The notes under the pieces were generated by a model, which was not told where the DNA came from, ran no database searches, and worked only from the letters and a program-made list of their open reading frames with translations. Of a stretch of DNA of 64,000 bases, positions 1 through 12,663 are shown piece after piece. Both the position numbers and the translations under genes were made by a program. Numbering within the stretch: position 1 is the first letter of the stretch; each line of letters begins with the position of its first letter. Location of the stretch: positions 62,001-126,000 of the forward strand of contig NW_025064923.1 in the NCBI RefSeq assembly GCF_019112545.1, written 5' to 3'. The DNA comes from Guyanagaster necrorhizus. Taxonomy: Eukaryota; Basidiomycota; Agaricomycetes; Agaricales; Physalacriaceae.

Positions 1-1224
1 TTAGTGCGACACCCCGAGCTCGATTCCATCCGCCCCACACTTCGTCTAATGCAATAATGCCCCGGTCTTTCATGATCGTCTGTAGCACCCGTGCCAGTTC
101 CTTCGCCAGCTGATTGATCCATTCCCGTTCGTCCTGCATCATATCAAGCGTAACTGGAACATTATCCATCTGCAATCCTAGCTGCGAGAGTGATGATCTG
201 ATGAAGGTGGCCTCTTCCGGTTCAGAGGCAGGATTAGCAGCTGTCGATGTGGTAAGCCGTTCGTTCAGGTCGGCCGCCAGTCGAACCATGTCCTTGGCTT
301 TCAACATCAAAGCTTCGAGGTCTTGAAGAGCATCTTTCATGTTTGTTTCTACCCCTTGGTTCGAAGTTGCCACTGACTGAAGAATGCCATCTGTAATAAA
401 CTTTAATCTGTCATCTGCTCCCATATCAAAATATAATGTCCACGTACTGATGCCTGACCCTGATGGTAATGGGTCATCAACAGTGAGCTAAAAGTAGACA
501 TGAGATGCTTCCACGAATGACAAAGGACAAGGCGTACCTCCCATGCCTTTGTCTTTAAGCACGACTTGAGTTTGGAATAGAATGCCTTATCGCCGCCCTT
601 GCGGAAACTTAGTTTCATCAAAGAAATTTCGGGCGCCAAGGGAACTGGTAGCTCAGCCGTGCATATCTCGCACGTCGTCTTGGAAGGGTTATTCCGGAAT
701 GTGCAAGCAGGACACGCAACGGCGTCTGACGCTGCAGGAACAGGAGTAGATGGCGTGGACGGAGACTCACGTCGCACGCCACACAGAGTGCATATACGAG
801 ATGCAGCCGGACTCGTTCCTGGCGGATTACGATTGCCACAGACATGACATACCCAGACTTCGGGTTCAGGCGTGCCGGGCAATGTTTTGGAGGCCAGATG
901 GAGAGTTACTTTGGATGACGAGGTGAATAGGCCTGCATAATATACTGTTTGCACGACGTATGAAAGATCCAAAGCGAAGGAATTGTCCCGGGTGTCTGTG
1001 AAAAATAAGCGGTGCGATGAGACGTGAACGGTTCCCGATTGATGACTCGCAGATTTCTGTTGTCTGGCATATAGTCAGGCGAAAGGATACCGTCAGCAAG
1101 GGACCACGCACCCATCGTATATACCTACACCATTCTGTGAAGAGAAGAGACGTTCATCAGTATAAAGCAAAGCAGGAAGGGGGATGGTAGAATCGATGGA
1201 TTTCGTGTATCGCTTAAGTGCCAT
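1..1224 (-). CDS. VPS36: ESCRT-II subunit Vps36 (3' end cut by window)
   Basis: Vps36 is the ESCRT-II subunit that binds phosphoinositide and ubiquitin on endosomes during multivesicular-body sorting. From the ATG at 1224 the protein opens with a GLUE domain (LLYTDERLFSSQNGVGIYDG, then TSHRTAY and LDLSYVVQTVYYAGLF). Two NZF-type zinc fingers follow, WVCHVCGNRNPPG...CTLCG and VACPACTFRNN...CEIC. A linker and a helical segment (about 1-420) lead into the EAP30 region (MKDRGIIALDEVWGGWNRA), which runs off the window, so the last winged helix is missing. A 55-nt intron fits between YDG and NLRV. The frame then changes at a five-T run (1001-1005, A on the plus strand), where conserved GLUE residues continue only with one added base. 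The start lies 256 bp from the divergent VPS45. The family call is firm; the integrity of the reading frame is uncertain. Confidence 0.9.
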
Positions 1225-1480
1225 GAGAAACAACGTCCAGATGAAAGCATTATAATAATCTGACATCAGGCAATGGTTCTTCCATCGAAAAATAACAAAA
1301 CTCACCTACCGGTCTACTGGGTCATCGGTGCTGTTGGAGAAGATCGTTGTCACGTTTTGGTCACTTACTTCCACCATTCTCCAAATCTATTCCCCCAATT
1401 CCTTTTCTCCCCCGTGGATGGTCTTTTTAAAGCCCTCTTGAGGATTACAGCTCTCATCGGTACCTCCCTTGTTTGCAGCC
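1225..1480. promoter_or_regulatory. shared divergent promoter region VPS36/VPS45
   Basis: This 256-bp gap separates the start codons of two divergently transcribed endosomal-sorting genes. No TATA box is obvious, but pyrimidine-rich tracts (for example around 1376-1415) precede the VPS45 ATG. That it acts as a bidirectional promoter is inferred from the layout. Confidence 0.5.
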
Positions 1481-3913
1481 ATGGACGTCGTCAAAGCCGT
1501 TGAGACCTATATCACGAAACTGGTTTCCAAACCATCCGCAATGAAGGTCTTACTACTAGACTCACATACGGTACGTTTCCTCGATAATGCACCGGCACAA
1601 TCTTATGAATATGCATGAAGACTCCAATAGTCTCTCTCGCTTCGACGCAGTCGATACTGCTTTCTCATCAAGTCTACCTCACTGACCGGATAGACAACAA
1701 GAAACGGGACCGCATGCCTCACATGAAATGCGTTTGCTTCCTTCAGGCTACGGAAGAGAGTCTAGAAGCCCTACAGGTAGAGTTGCGGGGACCCAAGTAT
1801 TCAGAGTACTACTTGTGTCAGTCGGTGAATCTCTAGCTGTTCATAGCATGCTAAGGCTTTGCTCTCATGCACCATACGCAGACTTTACCAACATCCTGAG
1901 CAAGTCCAACATAGAGCTTCTTGCGAAGGTGGACGAATACGAAGTTGTTCGGGAGGTTCAGGTAACGCCATTAGCTATTCTCGTCCTCTGCCTTGGATTA
2001 AAGTTTGGCAAAGGAATACTTCGCAGACTACGCACCCCTATTGCCCTCTCTATTCTCATTGAACCACACTCCGTCACCATCTAAACCGTTGTATGGGTCC
2101 ACACCGAATGCATGGCATCCCGACGCGCTTGAACGTTCTATGCAAGGAATAACGGCCGTCTTACTTAGCCTCAAGAAGAAACCAGTAATCCGATACGAGA
2201 AAATGAGTGGGATGGCAAAGAAGCTGGCTGTCGAGATACAGGTATTCTAATTTCTATTGACACGACACCATTCATCTAATTGATCTGCGCAGCATCGAAT
2301 ACAGTCTGAATCTACCCTCTTCGAATTTCGTCTCACCCAAGTTCCACCACTACTATTGATTCTTGACCGCAGAAATGATCCTGTTACCCCGCTTCTCTCG
2401 CAATGGACCTACCAAGCAATGGTCCATGAATTGCTTGGTATCCAAAACGGTAGAGTGAACCTGAGCATGGTTCCCGACATTCGGCCCGAACTTTCTGTGA
2501 GTCCAGCTATTTTATGACGTGCAGGGTATTAAATTGTTTCAGGAAATCACTCTCACCACATCAACGGATCCATTCTTTCAGGCTCATTATCTCGCAACCT
2601 TCGGTGACTTGGGATCGTCTCTCAAGAATTATGTCCAGTCATATCAGTCGCGGTCTATGGCTCAGTCTCCATCGTCTATCAACTCAATCGCAGATATGAA
2701 GCGCTTCGTTGAAGAGTATCCCGAATTTCGAAAGCTGGGAGGTAACGTCAGCAAACACGTCGCCCTGGTTGGCGAGCTGAGTCGGCTCGTTGGCCGAGAC
2801 AAGCTTTTAGAAGTTGGAGAGATTGAGCAAGGCCTCGCAACAAGTGCTGGGACTGATTTCAAGGTAACAGTCATTCAACAGTCCTCAGACTTCATATTCA
2901 CATTAATAGAGTGTACACGATCTGATCGCGAATAAAGGCATACCACCATGGAACAAGCTCCGTTTAGTTATCCTCTATGCCCTACGTTACCAGAAAACCC
3001 AAACGGCAAATATTGCTACTCTAATCAATCTTTTGCTTGCGAATGGTGTTTCTCGAGAGGAAGCAAGAGTAAGGAAGGGGCGATTTGAATGTTGACTAGA
3101 TATTGACCATCCTAGTAGCTTGTTTATGTCTTTTTGAACGTCGCGGGATCTGACCAACGTCAAGATGACCTCTTTTCAACCGAGTCACTTCTTGCAAAAG
3201 GACGATCGGCATTGAAGGGTCTGAAGGTGAGTCTCTGCCTCACACTTTTAATACGGTTGGTCATCGATCTCACCTCAAGGGCGTCGAAAATGTTTACACT
3301 CAACACACACCTCATCTTTCTGGAACTCTGGAGAATGTGTTCAGAGGCCGGTTAAAAGAAACAAGTTATCCTTTTCTCGAAAATCCGGGGCCTAATGCTT
3401 CTCTTCAAAGGTATGTGAACTGCAGATTCTTGTGCGTATCTTATCAACGTTTGAAAGACCGCAGGATGTTATAATATTCATGATTGGTGGTACCACCTAT
3501 GAAGAAGCACGCACAGTGACACTTCTCAACCAGCCACCCTCCACGCCTTCTGGTGTAAGACTGCTCCTTGGTGGGACCTGTGTTCACAACTCGTCGACGT
3601 AAGCAAATGTTTTTTTAGCTCATATCATCTGAGATTGAGCTGGATCGGCAGGTATCTGGAAATGATAAAATCTGCTGCAGAGTCATTTCCAGCGTCCGTA
3701 TATGAGCCTCCTCCGGAATCCGCCTCAAATGCTCCTGCACTGAATTTGAATCTGGGAGGCGTCAATGTCAGCTTGGGCGGACCTACGGGAACTGGCGTTT
3801 ATCGGACGAGTGGTGAGGGCGTGGGACTGCAGACGGATGGCATTCGGGACGGTATGATGAATCTGATAGGGAAGGTCAAGCAAGGTGTAGATCGCATCGC
3901 TGCGCCACAATAA
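1481..3913 (+). CDS. VPS45: Sec1/Munc18-family protein Vps45
   Basis: Vps45 is the SM protein that binds the syntaxin Tlg2/Pep12 class and drives SNARE assembly in Golgi-to-endosome traffic. The ATG at 1481 gives [14 protein letters not shown]...[11 protein letters not shown], the family's usual N-terminus. Exons separated by about eight short introns then give [19 protein letters not shown], a domain-3 segment ([21 protein letters not shown]), the helical [13 protein letters not shown] and [20 protein letters not shown], and [14 protein letters not shown] near the C-terminus. The stop is at 3913. Total length is near 600 residues, normal for Vps45. The tail after the SM fold ([10 protein letters not shown]...) is low complexity. 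No break in frame was seen. It is divergent from VPS36 and upstream of ERV46 on the same strand. Confidence 0.93.
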
Positions 3914-4463
3914 TCTGACGGTTCATTTATATAATATTGGAATATCGTTTCTTCTTTATAAATGCATTCAAGCTTATGCTCCCGACATTTATCAAGGTTG
4001 ATTCTTCTAGGGTTCAGTGGCGAGGCGAGAAGGGACTGACTGTCGTGTGACGCTTAAGGATGACAGATAAAATGACTATCATTCGCTTCAGCAAGCTGTC
4101 AATAGAGAGAAGACTACTGTAATATTTACCAATAGTGAGTCTAAATAGCGACGCGTCCCGGGTGCCGCCTTGAAAGTAAGTGAATACCTTGCGAGAGTTG
4201 GTAAAACAACTGTTAATAAAAGAATACACACGATCACTAGGTGAGACCAGCTATCCCGCGCGTTCCTTGGGTAAACTGCGGGCGATCTAGAATCATAAAA
4301 GAGTCCGGAGGGATGGAAGTAGGTGATGGAAAGTACTGCTTGTAGTGACACGTCGATGATCACGGGACTCGAGTCTGGCTTGACGCACGCCTCGTCCTGA
4401 AATTCATATTCTTCTCTCTCTTTCTTATTTCACGGTTTTCATCCTGTATCGGTATCGGTCATA
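3914..4463. other. intergenic VPS45-ERV46
   Basis: Gap of 550 bp. Short minus-strand reading frames here carry no recognisable domain. I see nothing beyond presumed 3' and 5' untranslated sequence. Confidence 0.5.
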
Positions 4464-6223
4464 ATGGCGAAAGGGCTCTTTGGCGCCCTCAAGGGCATTG
4501 ATGCTTTCGGCAAGGTAACTGTCTACTGCCGCGTCCTCTCTCCAGTCAGTGCTTACCGGCCTCGCAGACAACAGACGATGTAAAGGTCAAGACACGCACT
4601 GGAGCTTTCTGTGAGTCTTTAGTGCACTCAAAGTCGTGATTTCACGTATATAATACGGGCGAACTCAAGTGACAATCCTTTCTGCTGCAATCATTCTTGC
4701 TTTCTCGACCATGGAATTCATTGATTATCGGAGAGTTTACACCGACACGTCAATTGTCGTAGACAAGAGCAGAGGAGAGAAGCTAACTGTGAACATGAAT
4801 GTCACCTTCCCAAGAGTGCCTTGCTATCGTACGTGTCCTATCCAGCGTTACTGCATACAGCCTGTTCACTTCCCATAGTGCTCAGCGTGGATGTGATGGA
4901 TATTAGCGGGGAGACACAACGCGACCTTTCGCACAATATTGTCAAGGCCCGCCTTGACAAGAAGGGCAAGCCTATACCCAACTCCTTCAGCGCCGAACTG
5001 AGGAACGACATTGACAAGATGAACGAACAAACGTCCGGCGACTATTGTGGATCCTGCTATGGAGGTCTCGAACCCAAAAGTGGGTGCTGTAACACTTGTG
5101 AGGAAGTCCGAACAGCATATGTTAACCGGGGCTGGAGCTTCACAAATCCTGACGCCATTGAGCAGGTAGGTTGGTGTCAGCCGCCGGAGCTAAGTGCGCG
5201 CTAACCCTTATACTAGTGTAAATCCGAAGGCTGGGCTGACAAACTGCGCGAGCAAGCGGATGAAGGGTGTAATGTTTCTGGGCGGATTCGTGTTAACAAG
5301 GTTATTGGCAACATTCATCTTTCGCCAGGAAGGTCGTTCCAGACCAGTGGTCGCAATGTCTATGACTTGGTTCCATACCTGAAGGATGACGGCAATCGAC
5401 ATGATTTCTCTCATACGATCCATCAATTCTCCTTCGAAGGTGTGCTAAACGAATATCTAGCTTGATGTATGCTCATGAAATGTAAAGGTGACGATGAATA
5501 CGACATATTCAAGGCTGCATCCGGGCGGGAAATGAAACAAAGATTGGGACTTGTACATAACCCGCTGGACGGTGCGGCTGGACGGGTAGGTTTGTCATGC
5601 AACACGCGATTCTGTACTTACCTTGTGGTCATGGGTAGACGAACAAAGCCCAATACATGTTCCAATACTTCCTCAAAGTTGTCTCAACACAGTTCAGAAC
5701 CTTGGATGGGAAGACGGTCCGTTATATCTACCCCACCGTCATTTTTACCTCTAATGATTCAAATAATGGCAGATAAACACACTTCAGTACAGTGCCACAC
5801 ACTTTGAACGTGACCTCACAGATGGTGGGCAATCCGGCACCCCTCAGGGAGTGCATGTGCAGCATGGAGTTACCGGTGTACCTGGTAGGTGTTAACAACC
5901 GCTCAATGGGCACAATGAGTAAATGACGTCGTTATCCCCTCTCAGGTGCTTTCTTTAACTTTGAGATCTCACCAATACTGGTGGTGCACTCCGATACTCG
6001 GCAATCGTTTGCACATTTCCTCACATCGTACGTGTCGTCACCGTCGCGCTTGTCCTTGGCACTGATTGAAATTTCCAGAACGTGTGCTATCGTGGGAGGA
6101 GTGCTCACAGTAGCCTCTATCCTCGATAGCGTGCTCTTTGTAACAACTCGTGCCTTGAAAAAGACGGGTGTCAATCATGTCAATGGAAATAGTGTAGGGT
6201 ATGGAGGCGGAAAGCTCATGTAA
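4464..6223 (+). CDS. ERV46: ER-Golgi cargo receptor Erv46 (ERGIC3)
   Basis: Erv46 with its partner Erv41 cycles in COPII/COPI vesicles and retrieves or concentrates cargo. The ATG at 4464 gives MAKGLFGALKGIDAFGK, the usual short cytosolic start; exon 1 ends at 4514. A first membrane segment (LTILSAAIILAFSTMEFIDY) is followed by the lumenal part with RGEKLTVNMNVTFP and a cysteine-rich stretch (CGSCYGG...GCCNTC). Next come GRIRVNKVIGNIHLSPGRSF, LVPYLKDDG and HDFSHTIHQFSF, then NFEISPILVVHSDTRQSFAH. The second membrane segment (CAIVGGVLTVASILDSVLFV) lies near the C-terminus. About eight short introns interrupt it. Length and domain order fit a complete gene of roughly 420 residues. Confidence 0.92.
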
Positions 6224-6368
6224 AATCACACCATCTATTTAGCAGAATGTATCATTTTTGCACCACCACCACAGCTGAGAAAAGACAATAATTTACAGAT
6301 GCTACACGGCTTATTGTCTGTCCTTTGGAATAATGATAAGTAATATACGCACCTAGTGATGGCCTACA

Positions 6369-7686
6369 TTATGACTTTTTTCCCGTCGCCCTAGGTCGAC
6401 TGGTTGCAGTTGAAACCCGGCGTTTCTTGGTTGGAGACGCATGTGAGGCGGGTGTTGGGAGAGGCCGTTTGTGGGACGGCAGTTTATCTAGATCGTCATT
6501 ATCCTGGCATAATCCATAAGGTTAAGGAACGGAAAAGGGTAAAGTGTATAGTAGCTTACATCAGGTCCAATCATTAGCTCATCTTCCTCATCATCATCTT
6601 CCTCGTCTCCGCCAAAGAGATCACTGTCATCATCCTTGACAACTCGCGAGGACGGGTGTCGGGGAGGTCGATAAGACGTGTCTTGTTCGGACAATTCATC
6701 TTCCTCCTCTCCCTCCTCTTCCTCGCCCGAGTCATCTTCCTGCTTGACATGGAAGACAGCCCTCACTCGTCTTATTATCTTTGCGCGGGGTTGTTGAGTC
6801 TCCGTTCTTACAGGTGTGCGCGCGCCGGTTCGCTTGGATGTTGATGGTTCTGCAAAGGGATTTGGAGTTGTAGATGTCTTCAAGACGGTAATCGGAGGTT
6901 TTGACTTAGTACTAGGTTTTGCATGCGTCGAGGCCTGTTTTCGTGTTTTCGCAATCGTATTACGTGGTGTTGGAGGGTCGCCTTCGGGAGGACTGGGTGG
7001 CAGCAATGTATTCCGTACTGGGGCGGAATTCGTTTGTTCGTCGGGAGAGCCTGAATGGTCGGCATAGCGAGAGATGGGCGTTAAAGGAGCTGCATGAACA
7101 GGCTGATAGGGTAAGTGGTGCTGAATAAGAAACATCAAAGGCATCATACCAAAAGTCGTTCTGCCACTATCTCATCAAGCCGTGAGGACAAAGTACATCG
7201 CTCCTGCTCGACACGAAGAAAATGTTCTTGCCAGTTTCGTGACTGATCTTTCCACTGGGCGGCCTCGCGTCGTAGCTGGCCGATCGTCTCCGTTTGATGA
7301 GTGATCTGTGCAAGAAAATTTGAGACTACTCTGCAGTAGCACCAATGCCAACGTACAGTCATCTCTGCTTGCTTAACCTAGAATGGCGGTAAGAGGTAAG
7401 TGATGGCCCAAGGAAGATTGCAATGATCCGACTTTTTGTTTCCATTCCTGTATCTCAAGCCCCGCTGTATGGAGCGCTTTCAGGGCATCATCCCGTTCGT
7501 CCTTTGCATCTTGAGCAATATTTTGAGCGCGTTCTAGTTTGTCGGTGGCTGATTTTTCGGCCTCAGAGAACTGAAGAAATGTTTATGGCGAGAAATGAGA
7601 GGAAAGGTCGCTTGGAAGCGTACAACTTGATTTATCGACTTGGACAGTGCCGATATTGAGTCTGCAATGACGGCAATGGATGCCAT
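6369..7686 (-). CDS. acidic coiled-coil protein, probably nuclear
   Basis: I do not recognise the family. The ATG at 7686 gives MASIAVIADSISALSKSINQ. Exons that follow encode a probable coiled coil (QTETIGQLRREAAQWKDQS, FLRVEQERCTLSSRLDEIVA). The middle is Pro/Ser/Thr-rich (6900-7100), followed by a strongly acidic tract (DSGEEEEGEEEDELSEQD and DLFGGDEEDDDEEDELMIG). After one more intron the last exon ends in a basic stretch (SPTKKRRVSTATSRPRATGK) that resembles a nuclear localisation signal, with the stop at 6369-6371. Together these features suggest a nuclear or chromatin-associated scaffold, but this is inference only. It converges with ERV46. Confidence 0.6.
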
Positions 7687-7982
7687 GTGGAAAGAGTGTC
7701 GCCGTTCTGTTCAAGGTCGAATCAAGGTGCAACGGGCATGACGTGACTTTGTGCAAACATGAACAAATACAACCTCCAGCTCCAGCATCAGAAGTTAGAA
7801 CTTTTGAAGTTACGTACGACTAAAAAAGACATGTGCATTGAAACTCTCTAGATTTAAGTAGCGGGCGACCCTGTGAGGGAAAATAAACCCTAATGAATCA
7901 TCGAATTTCCAAAGAATTCTGGTGGTGGCGACGCCACTGACGCGTTTGGGAACTATTCGAACTCCGCAATTATCTTTTTACC

Positions 7983-8488
7983 ATGTTCGCAACGTACAGA
8001 CAGTCCATCACTCTGTTTTCGGTGTTTCGTACCCTTCAGCGGCGGACAATATGCTCCAGCCATGTACGATGCAACAAGCAGACTCATCCGATGAAACAGA
8101 ACCCCGCAAAACAGAAAGCAGAAAAAGATATGCTTCACGAACTTGAATTGGAGGACTTTCGTCCAGCGTGGGTCTACACAGGGACGAAGCTCCTCACTTA
8201 CCTTGTCGTTCCGGGTATGACAGATCGTAGAGTATGTATTGCTCTTCACTAATCCAAACTGCAGCTATAGCCCTCTACGGTGTCTTCATCTATGATTTTG
8301 GCGATCAAGAACATGTGTTCCAGCCAGTACGTGGCCTGTTGTGTAGTACCGTACCGAGAGCTGATTCTTGCTTATAGCCTCGTCGATGGCTTCTGCGTCA
8401 AAAAGAGTCCTTTTTCACGCTAACTCCCGAAGAACAAAAGTTAATCAAGTCTGCTGAAAATTCGCCATTCTCCAAACCTCCGCCATAA
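7983..8488 (+). CDS. small single-pass membrane protein, probably mitochondrial
   Basis: Unrecognised protein of about 130 residues in three exons. The ATG at 7983 gives an Arg/Ser/Thr-rich, acid-poor N-terminus (MFATYRQSITLFSVFRTLQR) like a mitochondrial targeting sequence. A charged stretch (KQKAEKDMLHELELEDFRPA) precedes one membrane segment, which is built across the first intron (TKLLTYLVVP joined to AIALYGVFIYDFG). The last exon, after an intron ending in cttatag, encodes a basic/acidic tail, SFFTLTPEEQKLIKSAEN, with the stop at 8486-8488. Both introns have clean GT-AG ends. An inner-membrane respiratory accessory protein would fit the architecture, but there is no direct support. It converges with the kelch-BTB gene. 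Confidence 0.6.
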
Positions 8489-8789
8489 TGATCAGACAGT
8501 GTTGTCATCAGATTTCTATGATTTTCAAATAAACACACCCAAAGCCTCCGCGAGAAGCAGAAGTATAGTAAATACATGCTTTTAGTCGATCACTAAGTAC
8601 AACAAAGAGCTAGGAATATCAACGACGGTGGATATCATGGTACAAGCAAGGTACAAGCAATGAAAACGGGTTAACAAATACGCAATTATTGAGACCAAAG
8701 CATAAGAGCAAAAGAAGAAAAAAGACAAGAACGATAAAAATGAATAAGAAAGTTGTCGATAGCCCACCTCGTCAACAGAATAGATAACT
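8489..8789. other. convergent intergenic region
   Basis: 301 bp between two stop codons of converging genes. It is rich in A tracts (8700-8740) and probably holds both 3' ends. No coding signal seen. Confidence 0.5.
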
Positions 8790-11700
8790 CTACATCACTA
8801 GATCCGCAGACATACCCCCAAACATGCTTGCTGGTCCTCTTGCTTTCCTCTCCGACGAACTTAAAGAAGCGCTTTCCAGAGCCGCTCGTTTCCTTTGCTG
8901 CGTCCTTGCTTTCAATTCGGCTGCCAACCTCTCGGTTCTCAGTCTCTTCTCTTCTGTCTTCCGCTTCTTCTCCTCCACCTTAGCAGCTTTATTTCCGGCA
9001 GTAACTTTCGCATCGTACTCCTTCATAGGATCCTTCCCCTCCTTCCTCCCCAACAACCTCCCTAGCCCCTTCCTCGTCGACGGTGGCGATTCCGGTAAAG
9101 GCAATATCGTCCCAATGCTCGAATCCGCAGAGTGCGTCCTCTGCAACCATTCGACGTTAGACTTCTGCTTCGGCCATGATCTCGTTGTTTGCTCGCTGCT
9201 TCTCTCGCTGGCGTACGCGTCAGAGACATGCTGAACCCGAGAAGATGTTGTCGATTCATTGTCCTCCATTTGTCTCTCCTCGATAAGTGGTAACGAATGA
9301 GCTGGGAATTCTGTCAAGCTTGGCGTGCGAGGTGACAAGTGCCTCGACGACAAGCTCAAACTCGAGCTTCGTGACGTCAACGACGGTGTATCGCTGCTGT
9401 AACCACTCATGGAACTCGTATAAATTGGCCGAGGTCTCCCGCTGGGAAGGTGATAAGGGGTGTAGTAATACCCAGACGTGTGTTGTTGACCATTCGTTGA
9501 AGCCACCTCGTACTCCGAGTCAGACGATGTCTGGGCACGAAGTCGTAGGGAGCGAGAGAAGAACGGGTCTTCTTCTTCACTCGGATCAGCCTCCTGGGGG
9601 TGATGCAGCTGCATCGGCAAATGTGGTGTCTCAAGGACAGAATCATCAGCATCGTCACTGGTAGCTCTGCTGTGCGTTGGCCGATTCGGAGGATCCGACA
9701 GCGCAGGCGTCAACAGATCTACCATATCCCTCAGATCCTTGTCTGTGCCCATTGACACGACGCTCACTGTACGATCATGCCGCACTCGTTGCTTCGTAAA
9801 TAATGGAAGCGTGCCAAGATGATCTTCTGAGGGTGATGATGAATCGACATCATCACTGTCAGAAGGCGGTGGTGATTGGTGAGGTCGTGAAACATCTGAA
9901 AACGAACATATCACAAAATCACTCAAAAATGCATTATATGAAGCGCTTACTCGAGCTATAATTATTACTACTAGGGCCAGGGTCGAGACCCGGGGCGGTC
10001 CTCCATTTTGCGTCAGACGTCCCACGAGGTCTAGCATACTTATCAGGGCCATGGCCGCCACCATTTGCTGGTCCGTCGTGCGATCTCCCATCGGGGCCGG
10101 GAGGTCGTCCGCCTCCGCCGTTCTCTTTGTCAGATTTAGATTTGGGCCGCTTCTGCGTGTAAGACTGTAGAAGTATTAATAAAGCGAATTAGACTAGCGA
10201 CTTGAGCATTTACCATAACCGTCTTCAAAGCCCTGAAGAATATAAAAATAAATACCTCGGTGAGATTGAGAAACAAGAGGTCTCACCGAATCTGCAAACT
10301 TCTACAATTGCAAAGCGTCGCGACCTCATACACACCCACACTCGTCGAATTCGAGAGTGCTCGATGCATAGCATGCCTCACGAGCGTCTCCAAATGCATG
10401 ATCTGATAGTTCGTTGCGAGTACCAACAGTTGGCTCAGCACTGCCGGGGCCTGCTGCAAAGGTGTGATCAAAGCCAACGAATAGAAGTACTGCAGTAACG
10501 CCAGAGTAATGGGATACGGCTCTGAGAGATGGAGGGCTCTTGGCGTCAGTCTCGGATCTGCCCTCGGTTCATTAGAAATCGAGCCCGGAAGCTCCGGCTG
10601 CGACACATGCATTGGACTCGTGGGTAGTCCCTCAATCGTCGTCAACGCACTTTCCAGCAGCTTCCGTCTCTGATCCTTGAACCATGTCCACCGTTCCTCC
10701 AAAATCCGTCGAGAACAAGGTATCTTTCGACCATCCTCGCACACAACCTCGAAGTCGGCCATGACACCCTCCTCCAAGGCACTTAAGCCTAACTCTTGCA
10801 TCTCCAGGTCGATCCTAAGCGGAGGCGGCTGGTAAATACCAAAGGCCTCTAGATCCACCACTGCAACATGCTCCCAGCTCAGCAACCGCCGATTGTAATC
10901 GTCGACCAGATTACCATCGCGGTTCCCAAAGATGAAGAACTTGTTACTCTCTGTAGAAAGGCACCCACGGAACCAAGAGCCGGTTTCCACGGCTTTCCCA
11001 GGGTCAATACGTGCCCAGTGCATCGTCAGGAGATCCAGGACCCATATAGAAAATGACTGGTAGCTATGCGCCAAGTACGTTCCCGCAATGATAAGGTTCG
11101 TGCCGAGGATCGCGCCTGTGGGAAACCTCAGACCTGGAGGGAACGTTGTTCCGCCCATCGCAGCAGATCTGTCTTCAATGTTAAAATCCCTATCAGGAAG
11201 TGGTGAAAAGACTTCCAATTCACGCTTCACGTCAGTAAACTACACCCCATAAGGTCTGTGAGCGAAAACTGGGAGGAAATTTAGGAAGAATAGGACTCAC
11301 GTTATAATTGCTGTATAGATAAATGTCAGATGGGTGATCTTTCGTGGGAGAGGTCGAGTACGGGTGGTATACAAGTGATTCCGGTGGAGTAAAGTCCTCA
11401 TTGGCGGACGATAATGAAGGAGGAGTATTCTTATTCCCACTATTGGTGCGGAACCGCGCAACAGGGGCAGTAGAGTTGTATGCCCTGACTTCCTCTTGAG
11501 GAAGCCTGACTGTGAGATGGGAAGAGACCGCGACGCTACGATAAGTCCCACAATGTCGCGGATAATCGCGTCTCCGGACCCAGGTCTTTGCAAGGAGATC
11601 ATACACGCATACGTCGTCCAGCCACGTATTAAAAAAGTCCTGGCCTCCTATTATGAAGAGCTTATCGGCAGTGACGGAGGAAAGATGCGCGTACCGCGCG

Positions 11701-12277
11701 CGAGGAATAAGGGAGTCGTTGACGGGGGAGATTGTCTGCGACGATGGAAGCCAGTGACCGGTCGCGATATCGAAGAAACGAACGTCATTGAGAACGCAGA
11801 GCTCGTCAGGGTTGGGAGAATCTGGCTGGTTGCTCATTCCACCGAATATAATCAATTGGTTGTTCCCTGGCTATTCCATCAGTGACAGAGACGCTAAAGC
11901 CCGACAGGGGGACCCACAAGAGTCAGACGAGTGAAAGTACCGCGGTCGAGGAACATCATCCTCAGGATGAGACGGTATTTTCTCCCATTCCAGTGTCTTG
12001 AGATCAAATACGTAGAGGTCAGACACCATCCTGCGTTCTGATACTTGTCGGCCACCCTATACTCCGTATTAGTGCTGAACAACGGCAGTGGCCTTTCGTG
12101 CTCACAAAGAGATACATTTTTGACCCCACCACGGTGGTCGAAGCACCCTGCAGCAACCATCAGCCCATTCTCTTCCATGATTTCGATACATGCAGCAGAA
12201 CGCACAACAAGCTTTGCAGGGACATTGCCCGTAGTTTTGCGACAGGACGTGGTGAGGTCGTAGATAGAGTGTAGCAT
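8790..12277 (-). CDS. kelch-repeat/BTB protein, Ral2-like
   Basis: The predicted product is long (near 1000 residues) with an N-terminal kelch propeller, a BTB domain and a long disordered tail. Kelch blades are seen as TTVVGSKMYLFGGR, LYVFDLKTLEWEKIP, QLIIFGGMSN, KLFIIGGQDFFNTWLDDV and FFIFGNRDGN. The BTB segment reads ADFEVVCEDGRKIPCSRRIL, then ITLALLQYFYSLALITPLQ. The tail (10150-8790) is Ser/Pro/Asp-rich and ends in a basic helix (KAAKVEEKKRKTEEKRLRTE) and ADLVM. This order matches fission-yeast Ral2, an upstream activator of Ras1 needed for cell shape and mating, and related fungal proteins. The ATG at 12277 is the best visible start, but an in-frame stop just upstream and a possible splice acceptor (around 12290) mean an earlier exon may exist. 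The Ras link is from family knowledge. Confidence 0.8.
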
Positions 12278-12663
12278 CGCGACAGCGCCCTACGTCCAGT
12301 CCGTCCTGCAGGCGGAAGTATAGCTGGGAAGATGGAAGAACAGGGAATAAATAGTATCCCCGTCAGAAAAGAGCGTTTTCGAGAGGGTAGTTGCCCAGAT
12401 CTGTTCCCAGATCTCGGCATCCCCCATTTGGGCAGAACCGCCTGCACGGGTCTCTCGCTCCCTCTATTACTTTTTCCATGATTATTCCATCAACCTAATA
12501 ATTTCGAATAAGTCTCCGATGCCTAAACTTTAGCCGTGTTCTGCGAAGGATCTCCTCTATTCATTTAAATTGCTCTAAAAACGAGATATGTGAACCTGCA
12601 AGGTCGTACTATGTTACCGCGATCAATGTGCTAACCTATCGTCATTGACAACGCCAGTAGTGA

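Noticed and set aside
8824..9234. Plus-strand frame of 136 codons with hydrophobic stretches
   Set aside because: It lies antisense to the tail of the kelch-BTB protein, where Ser/Arg codons read as Leu/Ser on the other strand.
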